From Sporobolomyces roseus (lineage: Eukaryota; Basidiomycota; Microbotryomycetes; Sporidiobolales; Sporidiobolaceae), in NCBI GenBank assembly GCA_016617785.1, contig JADILM010000001.1, positions 2,418,001 through 2,482,000 of the forward strand: a DNA stretch of 64,000 nt, given 5' to 3'. The position numbers were made by a program, and so were the translations under genes. Of the stretch, positions 49,827 to 61,008 are shown in pieces. Every line of letters begins with the position of its first letter. Position 1 is the stretch's first letter. The notes beneath the pieces were generated by a model that saw only the letters and a program-made list of their open reading frames with translations, had not been told where the DNA came from and made no database searches.

Positions 49827-51837
49827 ATGTCCGCAACACCTTGCCGTTTCTTTCAACAAGGTCGATGTCAATTCGGAGCAGAGTGCCGCAACTCTCACGG
49901 GAACATACCAACGAAAGGGAATCCTGGGACTGCAGCTGCTTCATTCAGGTTCGCTCTCATCCTCTCTGCCTTCTTTCGCTTCTTTGCTGAACCTTGTCTC
50001 CTCTTTCGTTTTCTAGTCGAGATGGGATCAAGATGGATCTGACGACAGAGAGACCATCTTACGCTTTATCTTCATATGGACCTGGGAAGAATGAGCCGAG
50101 TTTGATCAAAGATCAGGATTTGAGTCCGGAGGAATTGAGGTTACTATTCTACAAAGCTAGAGCAGCCAACAATCCAGCTCTCTACGTACGTCCGCGACTC
50201 ATCTGAGATCATTCAAGGCGATGTGAGCTGATCTTGCGCAACCCTCGATCTAGCCCGAACAAGATCTCGTCCAAAAAGCTGAATCAAGCGTCCAGAACGT
50301 CCTCTCAAACCTCGAACAAGCTTTCCAATTCGCTCTGTCGCAGTCGACCTCTGCCCCGTCCTCTACAGCTTCCGTGCCTCCTACCTCCGCACCGTCGAAT
50401 TCCTTCGGAACCCCGTCAACTCCCGCTCGATCGGGTTTCGGCGCTTTCGGATCTTCGACCACTCCAGCCACTCCCTCAGCTTTCGGAGCTCCCTCTACCA
50501 CCCCTGCACCATCTGCCTTCGGAACAGCAGCGCCAGCAACAAGTAGCGGATTCGGCGCGTTCGGGCAGGCGAAACCATCAGCTTTCGGAGGAGGAGGAAC
50601 GGGAACGAGTGCATTCGGATCGGGAGGCACAGCTGGATCCGCGTTTGGAAGCGGAGGAACCTCAGCCTTCAAGCCTGCTACAGCATTCGGAACTCCCGCG
50701 ACGAATCCGAGCACAACAGGAGGAGGAGGAGGTTTTGGAGCATTCTCATCTGGAGGAGCTTCGACAACGTCAGCTTTCGGCGGAGGAGGGTCAGCGTTTG
50801 GGTCAGGAGGAACCGCTCCGAAACCAGCGACTGCTTTCGGTGCACCAGCGTTCGGATCGTCCACAACTCCTTCAACCGGTTTCGGTTCTTCGACATTCGG
50901 TTCTTCTGCTTCTCCCTCTACTGCCCCAGCATTCGGCTCTTCCGCTTTCGGATCGACCGGTACAGCTCCCACTCCTTCAGCGTTCGGTCAATCGTCATTC
51001 GGATCTCCTGCTCAGAATTCTTCGTCAGGTTCAGCTTTCGGTGCATTCGGAAGCGCTCCGAAACCTGCAACTTCGACAACAACGGGAAGTACAGGAGGAG
51101 GATTCGGATCCTTCGCTTCTGCCGGTACGAGCGCTTCGACTCCCGCTTTCGGACAGAGTGCGTTTGGATCAGGAGGGACTGCACCTAGCGCTTTTGGAAA
51201 TGGAGGGACAGCTCCCACGACGGGAAGTGCCTTTGGAGGAGGAGGAGGATCCACACCTTCAGCGTTCGGATCGAGTGGGACTGCTCCAGCAGCATTTGGG
51301 TCAACCGCTCCATCTGCTTTCGGATCCAGCGGAACAGCTCCATCAGCATTCGGTTCGGGTGGTACAGCGCCTAGCGCATTCGGATCAACGGGTACCGCTG
51401 CACCGTCAGCTTTTGGCTCAGGAGGGACGGCGATAGGAGGAGCTTTCGGAAGTTCCACAAGTCCAGCACAATCAGGAGGAGGAGCTTTCGGAGCTTTTGG
51501 CGCCTCACAACCCGCTGCGAACCCTTTCGGAACACCTACTCCTGCTGTTCAACCTTCGTCGACACCCCAAGTATCGTCAAGCGCGTTCGGTAGTGGAGGA
51601 TTCGGTGCATTTGGATCAGCACTCGCCTCGACCTCAAATCCTGCAACACCTGCTCCAGCGTTCGGTCAACCCGTTTCTGGAGGCTTTGGAGCAGTCGCAA
51701 CGTCAAACATCAAGGATCCGTATGCCGAGATCGAAGAGAAGCGGGAGATTAGTGCAGAAGAGATGGAATTGTGGAAGAGCGAGAAGTTCACTTGGGGAAT
51801 GATCCCTATCCTTCCTCCACCGATGGAGGTGAGGTAG
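49827..51837 (+). CDS. NUP42: FG nucleoporin NUP42 (CCCH zinc finger, mRNA export)
   Basis: Cytoplasmic-face nucleoporin that works with Gle1 and the DEAD-box helicase Dbp5 in mRNA export. A CCCH zinc finger is at the very N-terminus: CRFFQQGRCQFGAECRNSH. After the first intron come a conserved linker (LIKDQDLSPEELRLLFYKAR) and a helical segment (VQKAESSVQNVLSNLEQAF). A long Gly/Ser/Ala/Thr domain with dozens of SAFG/GFG repeats follows. The end SAEEMELWKSEKFTWGMIPI plus LPPPMEVR fits the short Gle1-binding tail of NUP42/NLP1. Three exons. The combination of CCCH finger, FG domain and this tail separates it from other FG nucleoporins. Confidence 0.94.
50395..51690 (+). repeat. FG-repeat coding region
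   Basis: DNA repeats of TTCGG-containing units encode the SAFG, GFGAFG and AFGSGG motifs of NUP42. The other frames are also open here, which generates long shadow open frames on both strands. Confidence 0.9.
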
Positions 51838-52261
51838 TATCGATGTGTTATTCAGTGTTGCTGTAAGTCCCCTTCTTCTCTCGAATCGTATCTACGAACC
51901 TGACCGCAGCTCGATTTTCCAGTGTTGTACTTCGTTCTGTCTTACTCTGTTGTCATAACACCTTTCCTCACACGCGATTCGTGGAAAGCTTTATCGTGGA
52001 TTGCGAGAAATAGGAGGTCGAAGGGGTCAAAGAGAAAGTCCACGAAAATCCCGTCTCTGAATCCTCGTTCACTCGCCCGGTACCTCCATTCGTGGGGGCG
52101 ATACCAAGCGAAGGTAACCGTGGACGCGATCTCAGCTCTCGAGATCGGAGGTCCGGTAAAAGACGTCGGTTTCTGTCTCGATTTCCTCTCTTCCCTCTCT
52201 TCTCCCGCTCTTCCTTCCTCATCTCATCCCATCTCCTCCAAACCTCCCAGACACGCTACAG
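51838..52261. other. Intergenic
   Basis: 3' flank of NUP42 and promoter of the next gene. The ATG at 52262 follows a CTACAG sequence, so a spliced 5' leader is possible. Nothing else seen. Confidence 0.45.
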
Positions 52262-52934
52262 ATGTTCGTCAACGGAGACGGTTCTGAAGCCACCATTGCT
52301 CATGCTATCGACAATTTCATCGAAGCTGTCCCGGAAAGACCGCTATGCGAAGGAAGAGAGAAGAAACTCCTTCGTAACTGGAAATACCAACTCTTGGACA
52401 GTCTCGCCAATTGTCCAATGAACTTTTCGCAGCCGAGGAACCGCGCCATAGCCGTACACCACATAAACTTATTTGAGCGAGATCTTTCGAAAGGTTTTGT
52501 AAGTTGTCTCTTGAATTCGTGCGACTTTGAACCGCGATGCTGACTCTTGCTTCAGTTCAACGAGGGATTCGACGAGAATGGAGATTTCACGAAATATTGT
52601 GCCATCAGCATCAAGCCGTTTTCTGTCAAGGAAGGCATACTCCAGGAGATAAAAAGTGTGAGTATGAAGCGGCAGTTTCTTCAACAACAGGCTGTAAACA
52701 CTGACTGATCGATGGGGTCAGAAACAAAATCCTCCGAAACCTGCCTACGTGATTGTGGACACTACTACCAAAGGTTCCAATGAAACCAAGCCCAAGGGAT
52801 TATTCCATGATATGGGAAACAATTTGCGCATCGAGCTTGGTCTCGGTCAACACCGTCGTATCGGTTACAGGCAAGCTTCTTTGAGGAAGATGAGGACTTA
52901 CGGTAGAGCTTCCGAGGGAGGTGAATACTTCTAG
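52262..52934 (+). CDS. Uncharacterised protein, 183 residues
   Basis: Three exons in phase: 52262-52498, 52556-52657 and 52722-52934. The protein starts MFVNGDGSEATIAHAIDNF and has a predicted helical N-terminal half with Leu/Trp (LLRNWKYQLLDSLANCP), then a possible beta-rich middle (FTKYCAISIKPFSVKEGIL, PKPAYVIVDTTTKG) and a basic Gly/Arg tail (GQHRRIGYRQASLRKMRTYG). No targeting signal. An upstream exon is possible because CTACAG precedes the ATG. Family not recognised. Confidence 0.68.
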
Positions 52935-53382
52935 TCCGTATCTGTCCACCCCCTAGTTGCTACGTATCTCCTCGTTTCTCCTTTGTTCGTGTTTTATGCA
53001 ACGTCAGTACCCTTTATCAGTACGGACGCGAGTGCGCTTCGAACGAGCGAGAGATTCAACGCTTCGTCGAATACTTGCAAAACTCAAGCGCGAAGCATCT
53101 TCGGCTCAGCATCGACTCGTCGGCTAGACTCGCGATCTGACCGTGCTACACGACTGGCTCTAACCTAGTCGAGAGCGTCGCAACGAATGGAAAGCGCGAT
53201 CTGAGCTCTTTGCAAGTTCTCTTTGTGTACCTCTGTCTGGGAGCGCGATCATCTCCATGTTCAAGGCACTACATTGTACGAGCATTTGTATCCAATACAG
53301 TAATAAGAGAAGAAGAGTGGAAGAGTGTGTAAGAGAAGAGAGTGTCTGTAATGAATGAACTGAATCCCACGAGTGAAGCGAA
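52935..53382. other. Convergent intergenic region
   Basis: 3' flanks of the 183-residue protein gene and the GRAM-VASt gene. No gene or RNA recognised. Confidence 0.5.
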
Positions 53383-56300
53383 TCAATCGACTTCGACTAA
53401 GCTCCTTCGCAACCGCCGTATCCTGTCCTCCATTTGATCAAGAACCTTTCCAACCTCTGCCACTTCTTCCTTCCAAGCTCTACTATCTCTATCCGATCCT
53501 GTGATAGTCTCTGCTGCTGGCGGCAATGCTGGAGGATCGTTCTTGACTTGCTGTTTGAAGTAGTCTTGCAGGACGTCTCGAACCGCACTCGCTACTTCGT
53601 CGGGAGTTCGAGTGTCGAGATCTCCCTTCTGGGAATTGCCTCCTCCATTCGGATTCCTCAGTCTTCCTCGTTCACTCGGACTGAGACTCGCCTCCTTGCC
53701 TCGACCCGAAGTGAGAGTCCAGAGATTGCTGAGTACGAGAACGAGGAGGACGAATCCGAAAGCGAGGGTTTTCAGGCTTTGCTCCGAGATGACTTCGACG
53801 ATAGGTTCCAAACTTTCGAGTAAAGGTGTTGCCCAAGTTCGATTTCGATCGTCTTTCAAAGTCGAGCCAGCAAGAGATCCGGAATCATCGCCATCCTCGT
53901 CATCTGCAGTACCGTTCGCGGTGCGAGATGAAGCATCTTCGTCTTCTGCATCCTCCGAATGACCTTCTTCGATGAATTCGTTGCGATGAGTCGTGATGTA
54001 GGACCTCATCGCTTTCTCGAGATCGTTGTGATACGTCTTCTGTCCATCAATACACGATTTCTCGATGATACCTGTCGGATCACGAAAACACGTCAAGTTC
54101 ATCGCTCAGGTCGATCGATGAGAGAGAGGTAATAACTAACCCTTGATGAAACTGCTCTTGCTCCACTCGACTCCCGTCGTTACTATCACCCGACAACTGT
54201 TCCCCTTCGCCCACGTCATACTCGTTCTCGTCTTGACCGCAAACGCACTACCACTCGGTACATCTGGAGTTCTCGTTGTCGTGACGACGCAGACGAAATC
54301 GTCGAAGTCGACATGGGCAGACTCGTCGGTGATCATACATTTAGTCTGTCTCGGACCGATCGAGCCGTTGAGAGGTTTGATGTAGGAGAAAGAGCGAGCG
54401 AGTAGATTCGAACCAGTCGATTGAGGCGCCCAATCTCCAATTTGCAAGTCTGTTGAGGGATTTCTCCAAAGTCAGCAAGCCGGGTACATGCGCAGTCAAG
54501 AGAACGTGAGGCTGACCTAGGAGTTTCTGATTCTCGGTCCAGAAATCCTTCATGAAACCACTCGTAAACATCAAGTTGTAGATCTTTTCCGGTGCCGAGG
54601 GGAAGATCGTATCCATACAGACTTCCTTGAGGTTCTTGAGCGTCGGACAGGTATCTTTCGTGACGGGATGAGCGTGTCGCTTTCCTCCTCCATTTGGCGA
54701 ACCGGGTCTCGCAGAGTTGTTCCCACTCCCTCCTCCTCCTCCAGCGCCACCATTCGAAGGTTCTGACGCTTCAGCGATGACTTTAGAGCCTCCAGCATTG
54801 CTTGATTCGCCAGTTCCACCTCGCGGTCTCCTGAATCCTCTCAAACGTTTCCTCACTCCTCTTCCTTCTCTTCCTCCGTCCCGACTATCCTTCTCGACAC
54901 CACTCGTCATTCCGGTATCTTCTCCTACTCCATTCGACGGTCCACCTTCGTCCTCGGATCCAGAAGGCGAATGATCAGGTAAACCAGCAGAAGTTGGCAC
55001 GACGGGATGAACCATTCGCCAAATGTTGCCGATCAAGTCGTAGGTTGTGTCTCGAGAAAGGAAAGAAGCAAAGGTATGCTGTTGCAGGTCGAACGAGTTC
55101 GAAGTGGGTGATATCGGGGGAGGAGTAAGGAGAATCAGAGGATTGGGCGAAATGGGCAGAAGTTGGTCCAAGTTGATCATGTTTGGCGAAGGAAAGGGAG
55201 TGAGTCCAGAGGGATCGATAGAGGGAAGGAAAAAGAATCAGGTGGAAGTAAGAGTGAGGGGATGAAGCGTGAGGGAAGTTGCGGAAGAAACGAGGAGTCA
55301 GCTTTCGTCCTTCTTTTGCTCGAACCATCCTCGTAGGCTCAAGCACCTCCGCTTGTGTCGAAGTCTCGCACCGTCCTCGGATTCAGAGTGGGTGCAAAAG
55401 AGGAGAACTGACTTACCCTTGCATGCATCGTCGAGATTTGAATAGCATTCGGAATTACATAGGCAGTCATTCGTTTCTCGATGGAACAGACTTCGGCGAA
55501 AGGAATCGTGAGCTATCCAATGTCGTGAAATTGTCAGCGTGGATCGAGCGAATGACGAATAAGAAGCAGAGATGATGCTTACAGAGGTAACCCATCCGAA
55601 GATGTTGGCGTTGAACGAAAGGTGATGCTCGGAGATGTATAATCGACCTTGAATGAGGATCTCTCGTTGAAGTGCACAACCATAATCTGAGGAAAGTGAT
55701 CTTGCGTTAGTCGAGAGCTTGAAAAGAAGAAACGAGGATAGTTAACTTACCTTCGATCAAGTAATCGTCATCAGAGATATTCTTGAACAGCGCATGAAAG
55801 TCTGCGTTTCGTTTACTACTCGCTACCGCATAACCCGTCCCAAGTTGACTGACAACATCATCGAAATCGCCCAATTGATCCATCGACAAGAACCCTTGAT
55901 CGTTCAAGTTCATCATGCTCGTACTCGCTTGTGACGAAAGCACCGGAGAGTTGTAGACTTCGGAATCTCGTCTCGAATCGGGCGGTGAGATGGGGGCGTT
56001 ACTGTCGATTGATTCACGAGAACGAACGGGAGTGACTCCATTGTGTACTGATGAAGCGGTCGATCTTCTCCCCGAGGTGTTGCCTTGACTCTCTGACGAA
56101 TAGGTGGTTGCGTTGAGACTTGGTGATGTCGGAGGAGCATTCGCATCGATCGACGAGTTCGAAGGAGCGTGACTCGAACCTCTCGCTAGTCCGAGAGGGT
56201 GTCGAAGTTGAGAGCTAGGACTTGCTAGAGCTACTCCACTCAGCGCGATAGCTCCAGCAATCCCGCTTGAACCTCCCGAAGATTTCGTGTTCCTCCTTGA

Positions 56301-57245
56301 TCGAGTCGGTGAGACTGTCGGAGGATGTAGAGAATGGGAATCGGGACGAGCTTGGGTCTGCGCATTGAAGGAGGGAGATCGAGAAGCTGGTCGACTGACG
56401 GAGCGGGAATGTGGTCGTGAGTGAGAAGGGGGTGAAGTTGGGACAGAGGAAGATTGGGAGTGAGCTCCGAGATAGTCATTCGACGGGAACGATTGGCCAG
56501 TGGGTGAGTTAATCTGAGCCAGTGCGTCGAGGCCGGACTTTGTGGGTAGAATGGTCGAAACTGAAGAAGTTTGGGAACGAGGAACGGGAGAACGAGAAGA
56601 ATGTTGTTGAATCGCTTCGGAAGTCGTATGGGCGCGAGGACGGGACATGGGAATGGAAGAGTGGAGTGCAGAGATAATAGAAGGATTTGCCATAGGAGCT
56701 TTCGAGTTGGAATCCGCAGTATTCGAATTCGAGGAAGATGTCAGGACAGTTCCATCTGCGAGTCGAAGTTCGACAGGTTTCCCTGGCATCGGAGTAGCGA
56801 GTCCTTCCTCGTCCATGACCATCGAGTTTAGTTGCTTCGATTCCGATTCCGTCATGAGTTCGGGAGCTTGAACGACGAGGGTGAGAGGTGCCGAACCATC
56901 TTGAGGGGTGAGATGGTCTAGTGTCAAGCTTCCCTGTCCAACTCTTGATCCATGTCCAATCCCTGATCCTGCATAAGATCCTTGTCCCATCTCGTTACCC
57001 ATATCGATCCCATTGACAGAACCGTAAGATGAGGTTCGACTCATTGAGGGAGCGTAGTGTTTCGTTCGAGTTGGAGATAGAGTTCGATTTGAATGTACAG
57101 ATTGTTTCGATGGAGTGTTGTTCGTAGATGTAGAGGTCCTCCTGGAAGCCGTTGGGCTTGGTGGATCATCGTGGTTGACTGTTGGACGATCCGATTCTGG
57201 AGGTTGTGAACTCGATGCTGTACGCCGTTTCAAGCGCGACAACAT
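53383..57245 (-). CDS. GRAM-VASt sterol-transfer protein (LAM/LTC/Aster family)
   Basis: Sterol transporter at ER-plasma membrane or ER-mitochondria contacts. The long first exon (from 57245) encodes about 480 Ser/Pro-rich disordered residues. The GRAM domain starts at NADFHALFKNISDDDYLIED, continues through YISEHHLSFNANIFGWVTS and LTIPFAEVCSIEKRMTAYVI, and ends at FASFLSRDTTYDLIGNIWR. A Gly/Ser-rich linker follows. The VASt domain runs from IFPSAPEKIYNLMFTSGFMK through ARSFSYIKPLNGSIGPRQTK and RTPDVPSGSAFAVKTR to GVEWSKSSFIKGIIEKS. A single membrane helix (LKTLAFGFVLLVLVLSNLW) and a C-terminal coiled coil (VGKVLDQMEDRIRRLRRSL) complete the architecture. At least six exons. One VASt domain, as in Lam5/Lam6-type proteins. 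Confidence 0.95.
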
Positions 57246-57784
57246 GGCGAGTACGACTTTCTATAGCTTTTGTTTGTGCTGGAGAGAGGTCGAGGTTGTG
57301 TGAGAGTGAGGAGGGAAAGAACAAGAGCGTCAATTTTGAGTGATTCATCGTTCAACGTTTCAAGAGCGAGCTACTTTCTCCTCTCCGAACTCTACTGCTA
57401 CTGTACGATATACTCGACTGGTTCGAAGCGAGGCAGTTTGCTTGAGACTGGACTTTTCCTCATTTTTTTCGCAACTTTTCGCAACTTCGCAAGTCAGCAT
57501 TTCCTCGCAGCCTCAAGCGAGAAGACGTTGCAACACATTAGGCCCTCACGCTGATGACCAGGATTCTGTTCCCGACATACGATGAGTCGAGTCTCCCCTG
57601 GAATCAGAATGCAGCTCTCGAAAAGAAAGACGACGAGAACGAGAAGTTTTGGCTGGTAACGACAATGAGTTCGACATTGCGTCTATACCAACACTATTTT
57701 CTGCACCTCCCTCCGTCATTCTCCTACGTCCTCCTCTCCAACTTTGGCCAGATGCAAAAACTCTTCCAAACTCCGAAAACTCGC
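57246..57784. other. Intergenic, promoter side of the GRAM-VASt gene
   Basis: About 540 bases upstream of the GRAM-VASt start and downstream of the RPL5 stop. It contains the second CGCAACTTTT element. No gene seen. Confidence 0.5.
57463..57492 (+). repeat. Tandem CGCAACTTTT element, copy 2
   Basis: TTTTTTCGCAACTTTTCGCA followed by ACTTCGCAAG. Same unit as at 41764-41792; lies about 220 bases upstream of the GRAM-VASt start codon. Confidence 0.7.
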
Positions 57785-59023
57785 TTAAGCCTTGTTGGCG
57801 TAGTAAGCCTTCTTCTTCTCCTCGACGCGCTCGCGGCGTTGCTGGAGACTGAGCTTCTTGGGGTGCGTCTTCTTGGAGGCCTCCTTCCACTTGGCGAGGT
57901 CAGCCTTGTCGGTCTTGGTGTACGAAGGGTCTTCACGGATCTTCTCGTGAGCCTCTCGGTACATGTCCTCGATGTCCTCCGACGAGATGTCGTCAGCGAG
58001 CCACCTTGAGAAGTGCTAGTGTGCGTAGAAGAGGGCGAGAGTCAGCTCCAAGTTCTCGGATGACTGAGAATGTTCAAGTCGAAAATCGAAACTTACCTTG
58101 CGGAAACGTTCCTCATCTTCTTCTTCGAGCGACTCCATGAACTCGGCAACGTGTCCACCGTAGATGTAACGCTGGTTACGACGTAGAGTGTAGAGGGAAG
58201 AGAAGGGGAGGCAGTGGAGGGAAAAGGGAGAGAGACGAGGAGGATCATCAGCTCGACGGTGCGGGTTCGACTGAAGAGAATGAATTGACTGACTTGAAGA
58301 GTCTCAGCATCGAGTTCCTTGGCTTCAGGATCGAAACCGGGGAATCGTCCCTCCGAGTGAGGGATGAAGATACCTCCATCGGAAGCACCCTTCATGGCAC
58401 CGAAAACACGGGCACCAGTCGAGGTACGGGCGAGTCCGACATCGAGGAAGCACTTGAAGGGGCGGGGTTCACCTTCGATGGGCTCGACGAGTTCGAGTTC
58501 TCCCGAGGGTTCGGCGAATCCTTCGTACTTGTCAGCGAGGCCGAGCTTGGTAAGGGCACGACGAGCGCAGAGAAGTCCGGTAGCGTAGCAAGCGGCCCAG
58601 TTGGTGAGACCGTGCTTGATACCGTAACGGGGGAGTTCGTGAGAGTAGGCCGCGGTGAGAACAACGTCACCTTGGAGCTTGGCCGAAACGATCTAGATCA
58701 CGAACGAGTACGATGAGTGTCGATCGTTTTGACAGTGCGAGAGAAGTGAGAGCCCACCTGGCAGACTACGTCCTTGTTGGTAATGCGAACGACAAGACGG
58801 TACTTGGGCGAGGCGTACTTGTTCTTGGCTTGAACGACGAGACGCTTACGAGCGTAGTAGTCGGTCTTACCTTCGCGACGACGACGGTACTTAACCTGTT
58901 TCATTCGAAAGTCAAGAAGAGAAGAGTTAGTGTTTTGTTTTTGATCTCGAATCGTCAAGAACGATGCTTTACCTGGTAACGGGAGAAGTAAGCATCGTTC
59001 TTGACGACCTTGATGAACGGCAT
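57785..59023 (-). CDS. RPL5: 60S ribosomal protein uL18 (RPL5)
   Basis: Binds 5S rRNA and joins the 60S subunit as part of the 5S RNP. Five exons fit exactly: 59023-58973, 58895-58758, 58692-58294, 58171-58097 and 58015-57785, giving 297 residues, the usual length. Diagnostic segments are [56 protein letters not shown] and [20 protein letters not shown]. The C-terminus is Lys/Arg-rich ([17 protein letters not shown]). A TGTAG acceptor about 11 bases before the ATG suggests a 5' UTR intron, common in fungal ribosomal protein genes. The first coding intron carries an 18-bp sequence fully complementary to exon 1, described separately. Confidence 0.98.
58952..59007 (-). promoter_or_regulatory. 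Predicted RNA hairpin at the first RPL5 5' splice site
   Basis: Perfect 18-bp inverted repeat: TCGTCAAGAACGATGCTT at 58952-58969 and its exact complement at 58990-59007, with a 20-base loop. In the transcript the 5' arm lies in coding exon 1 (codons for VVKNDAY) and the 3' arm lies from position +4 of the intron. The loop holds the CAG/GTA junction. Pairing would partly mask the splice site. Regulatory function is inferred; the repeat itself is seen directly. Confidence 0.6.
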
Positions 59024-60214
59024 CTTGTAGTAGTCTACAAGAGCCGTTCAACAGAGGGTCACAAGTGATGGGTCGAATGAGATCGGAGTTGAGAGTTTTC
59101 GAAGCGGTGGTGATGGACGGGAGTGAGTGAAAGCGGCGAAAATGGAGGGATGAGTAGCGAAGGAGTGAGAGATGAAGAAGCGGGTGTGGCAGGTCGATAG
59201 GTGAGGGCGAATGGGGAAAATTTGGAGAAGATAGTTGCGAATGGGGAGGGGACGATTTTGTCGGAGGAAATCGTCGGAATCGAGGGGGGCAAAGAGGGCG
59301 GGAGTAGTTGAATGTAGAACGAATGGATCAAAAGTCGAAAAGCGATAGTTTGTCCCGTAGAATATTGAGAAAAGTGGGAGGAAGCAGGGAGCGGAACGAA
59401 GGGAATCAGTACACCTCGCTCGTGAGACTTGGAGACTCTCACGATGCTGCCAGATCTCTAAAATACCCTCTCAGCTTGTCCTATCCATCCCCTGCTACTC
59501 TGAGAGGCCTACTCAACTCGCATCTGACTTTTTTCCACCTCCTCCAAACTCGCTCTTTTCCCTCCCAGATCAGACCGCTAGAAGGCCGTATAGACTGCTA
59601 GAAGCTACCTAAGCGTTGTACCGAGCGGATAAACCTACAAGGGACGAAGGGGGATTGGCGCCAGACGGGGGAAAAAGAGAGAAAGCACGTCTCAGCTCCG
59701 AGGCACTTGTCAAAAATTCCGATTTTCCCCAACTTTTTCTCAAGGCTTCTGTCTTTAGTACAGAATACTGGTGTATCAGGAAAGGATGGCATGGGCGCGC
59801 CTAGTCGAGAGTCGTCGAAGGCAAAAATACGAAATTCGCGAGGCAAGTTCAGTCGAAGCAACAGTCTATCTCCAGCTACCAGACCGCCGCTCTCTCGCTC
59901 ACGATAGAACAAGCCCAAGAGGCTCACTGGTGAACGCGGAAGTAGAAGGCTAAGGGGATGCCGCCGTGCGAGAAGTCGAAGAAAAAAGCGTAGAATGGTT
60001 TTGGACCTCGTTTCCTCCCAGTGCGCCGCAGATCCTCCTCTGAGTCCGCTTCTCCTCCTTCCATACGTTCCGGCACGACTACAAGCTCGAACGGAGACCC
60101 CAGATGGTCTCGCCTGAGCAATCAAACATCCCTCGACAGTCGAAATTCTAGATGTGTATAGATGATTGCAAGGGTACGTAGAACAGTCGGAAAGCGTGGG
60201 GGTGGGTACAGTCT
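59024..60214. other. Gene-free region upstream of RPL5
   Basis: Nearly 1.2 kb, the longest non-coding stretch in the window. The half next to RPL5 (59060-59440) is pyrimidine-rich on the transcribed strand and probably holds the promoter and 5' UTR intron. A minus-strand open frame at 59598-60125 begins at a TTG, has no domain and is not called. Confidence 0.55.
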
Positions 60215-60842
60215 CTAGAAAGGCTTGTCGGAATCTGGGGTCTTGCTAAACAAGACAAAGCGAACGGCAGGGTAGGGAATCAGTATCGTTCTCTCGCGAA
60301 ATCAACGAAAATGGGAACTCACTCTTCGAAGACGGACTTGACTGTGAGCGGGAACGAGCAAGAGAATGTTAGCCGGTGTATTCGAGTCTCGAATGATCAT
60401 TCGGCGGAACGAGAAGACAGGGAGAGACATTGCAATGATCAAGGGAAATACTCACGACCAAGTCGGTAGAAGACTGTCGCAACACGTAGAACGGGTCAGC
60501 ACACCATTCACAAGATATAGAGTAACGCATGGCATACCATCTTGACGGAAGAGAGGGACTGTTGTACAAATCCCAAAAAGTCAGTGGGAACTGATCAAGT
60601 GAGAAAGGAGAGGAGGGAAGGCGGACTCACTTCCACCACCGAATACAAAGAGAGCACCGAGACCAGCAGCACCCCACATGGCCAAGTTGGGTGCCAACCT
60701 CATGGAGAATTGAGGAGTAATTCCAGCGACTGAAGGTGCCGAGCGAACTTTGGGGGCGAATCGAGGACTGTGAGAGCGATTCGTAGACTCAGTACAGTGC
60801 ACATGGTGATATACTGAGTAGCTACTCAACTCACGCAGACAT
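60215..60842 (-). CDS. QCR10: Cytochrome bc1 complex subunit 10 (QCR10)
   Basis: Small single-pass subunit of mitochondrial complex III. Six exons fit exactly: 60842-60835 (8 nt), 60767-60631 (137), 60558-60538 (21), 60473-60456 (18), 60341-60323 (19) and 60245-60215 (31), giving 77 residues. The sequence reads MSAPRFAPKVRSAPS, then MRLAPNLAMWGAAGLGALFV (membrane helix), GGGIPLFRQDVFYRLGLKSV and FEDKTPDSDKPF. The APNL-x2-WG core and the ED-x-TP-x2-DKP end match yeast Qcr10 in order and spacing. All introns are GT-AG and the phases close without exception, although no single open frame covers more than half the protein. ORF-only annotation would miss it. Confidence 0.88.
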
Positions 60843-61008
60843 GTTTGGAGAGTTGGAAGATGTGGTGGAAGACAGGGAACGAATCGGGATAAACGAGAAG
60901 TTCTCTCCCTCTTGCACTTCACTTGCTAGCTCCGAAACAGTCTCGACTGTACGCTCTGCATCTCTACAGACTAGGCCTACAAAACGAGTCCTCATCCGCA
61001 ACGAAACG
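60843..61008. promoter_or_regulatory. Compact divergent promoter of QCR10 and ALKBH gene
   Basis: Only 166 bases separate the QCR10 start codon from the preferred start of the dioxygenase gene. If the upstream ATG at 60841 is used instead, the two start codons overlap inside one CATG and there is no spacer at all. Confidence 0.5.

Noticed and set aside
50250..51458. Long open frames on both strands over NUP42
   Set aside because: They are shadows of the repetitive FG-coding sequence; only the + frame with the CCCH finger and Gle1-type tail makes sense.
58172..58293. Box C-like TGATGA in the third RPL5 intron as a snoRNA
   Set aside because: No matching box D or terminal stem was found.
59598..60125. 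175-codon minus-strand open frame upstream of RPL5
   Set aside because: It begins at TTG, has Arg/Leu-rich composition without any motif, and an opposite-strand frame is equally open.
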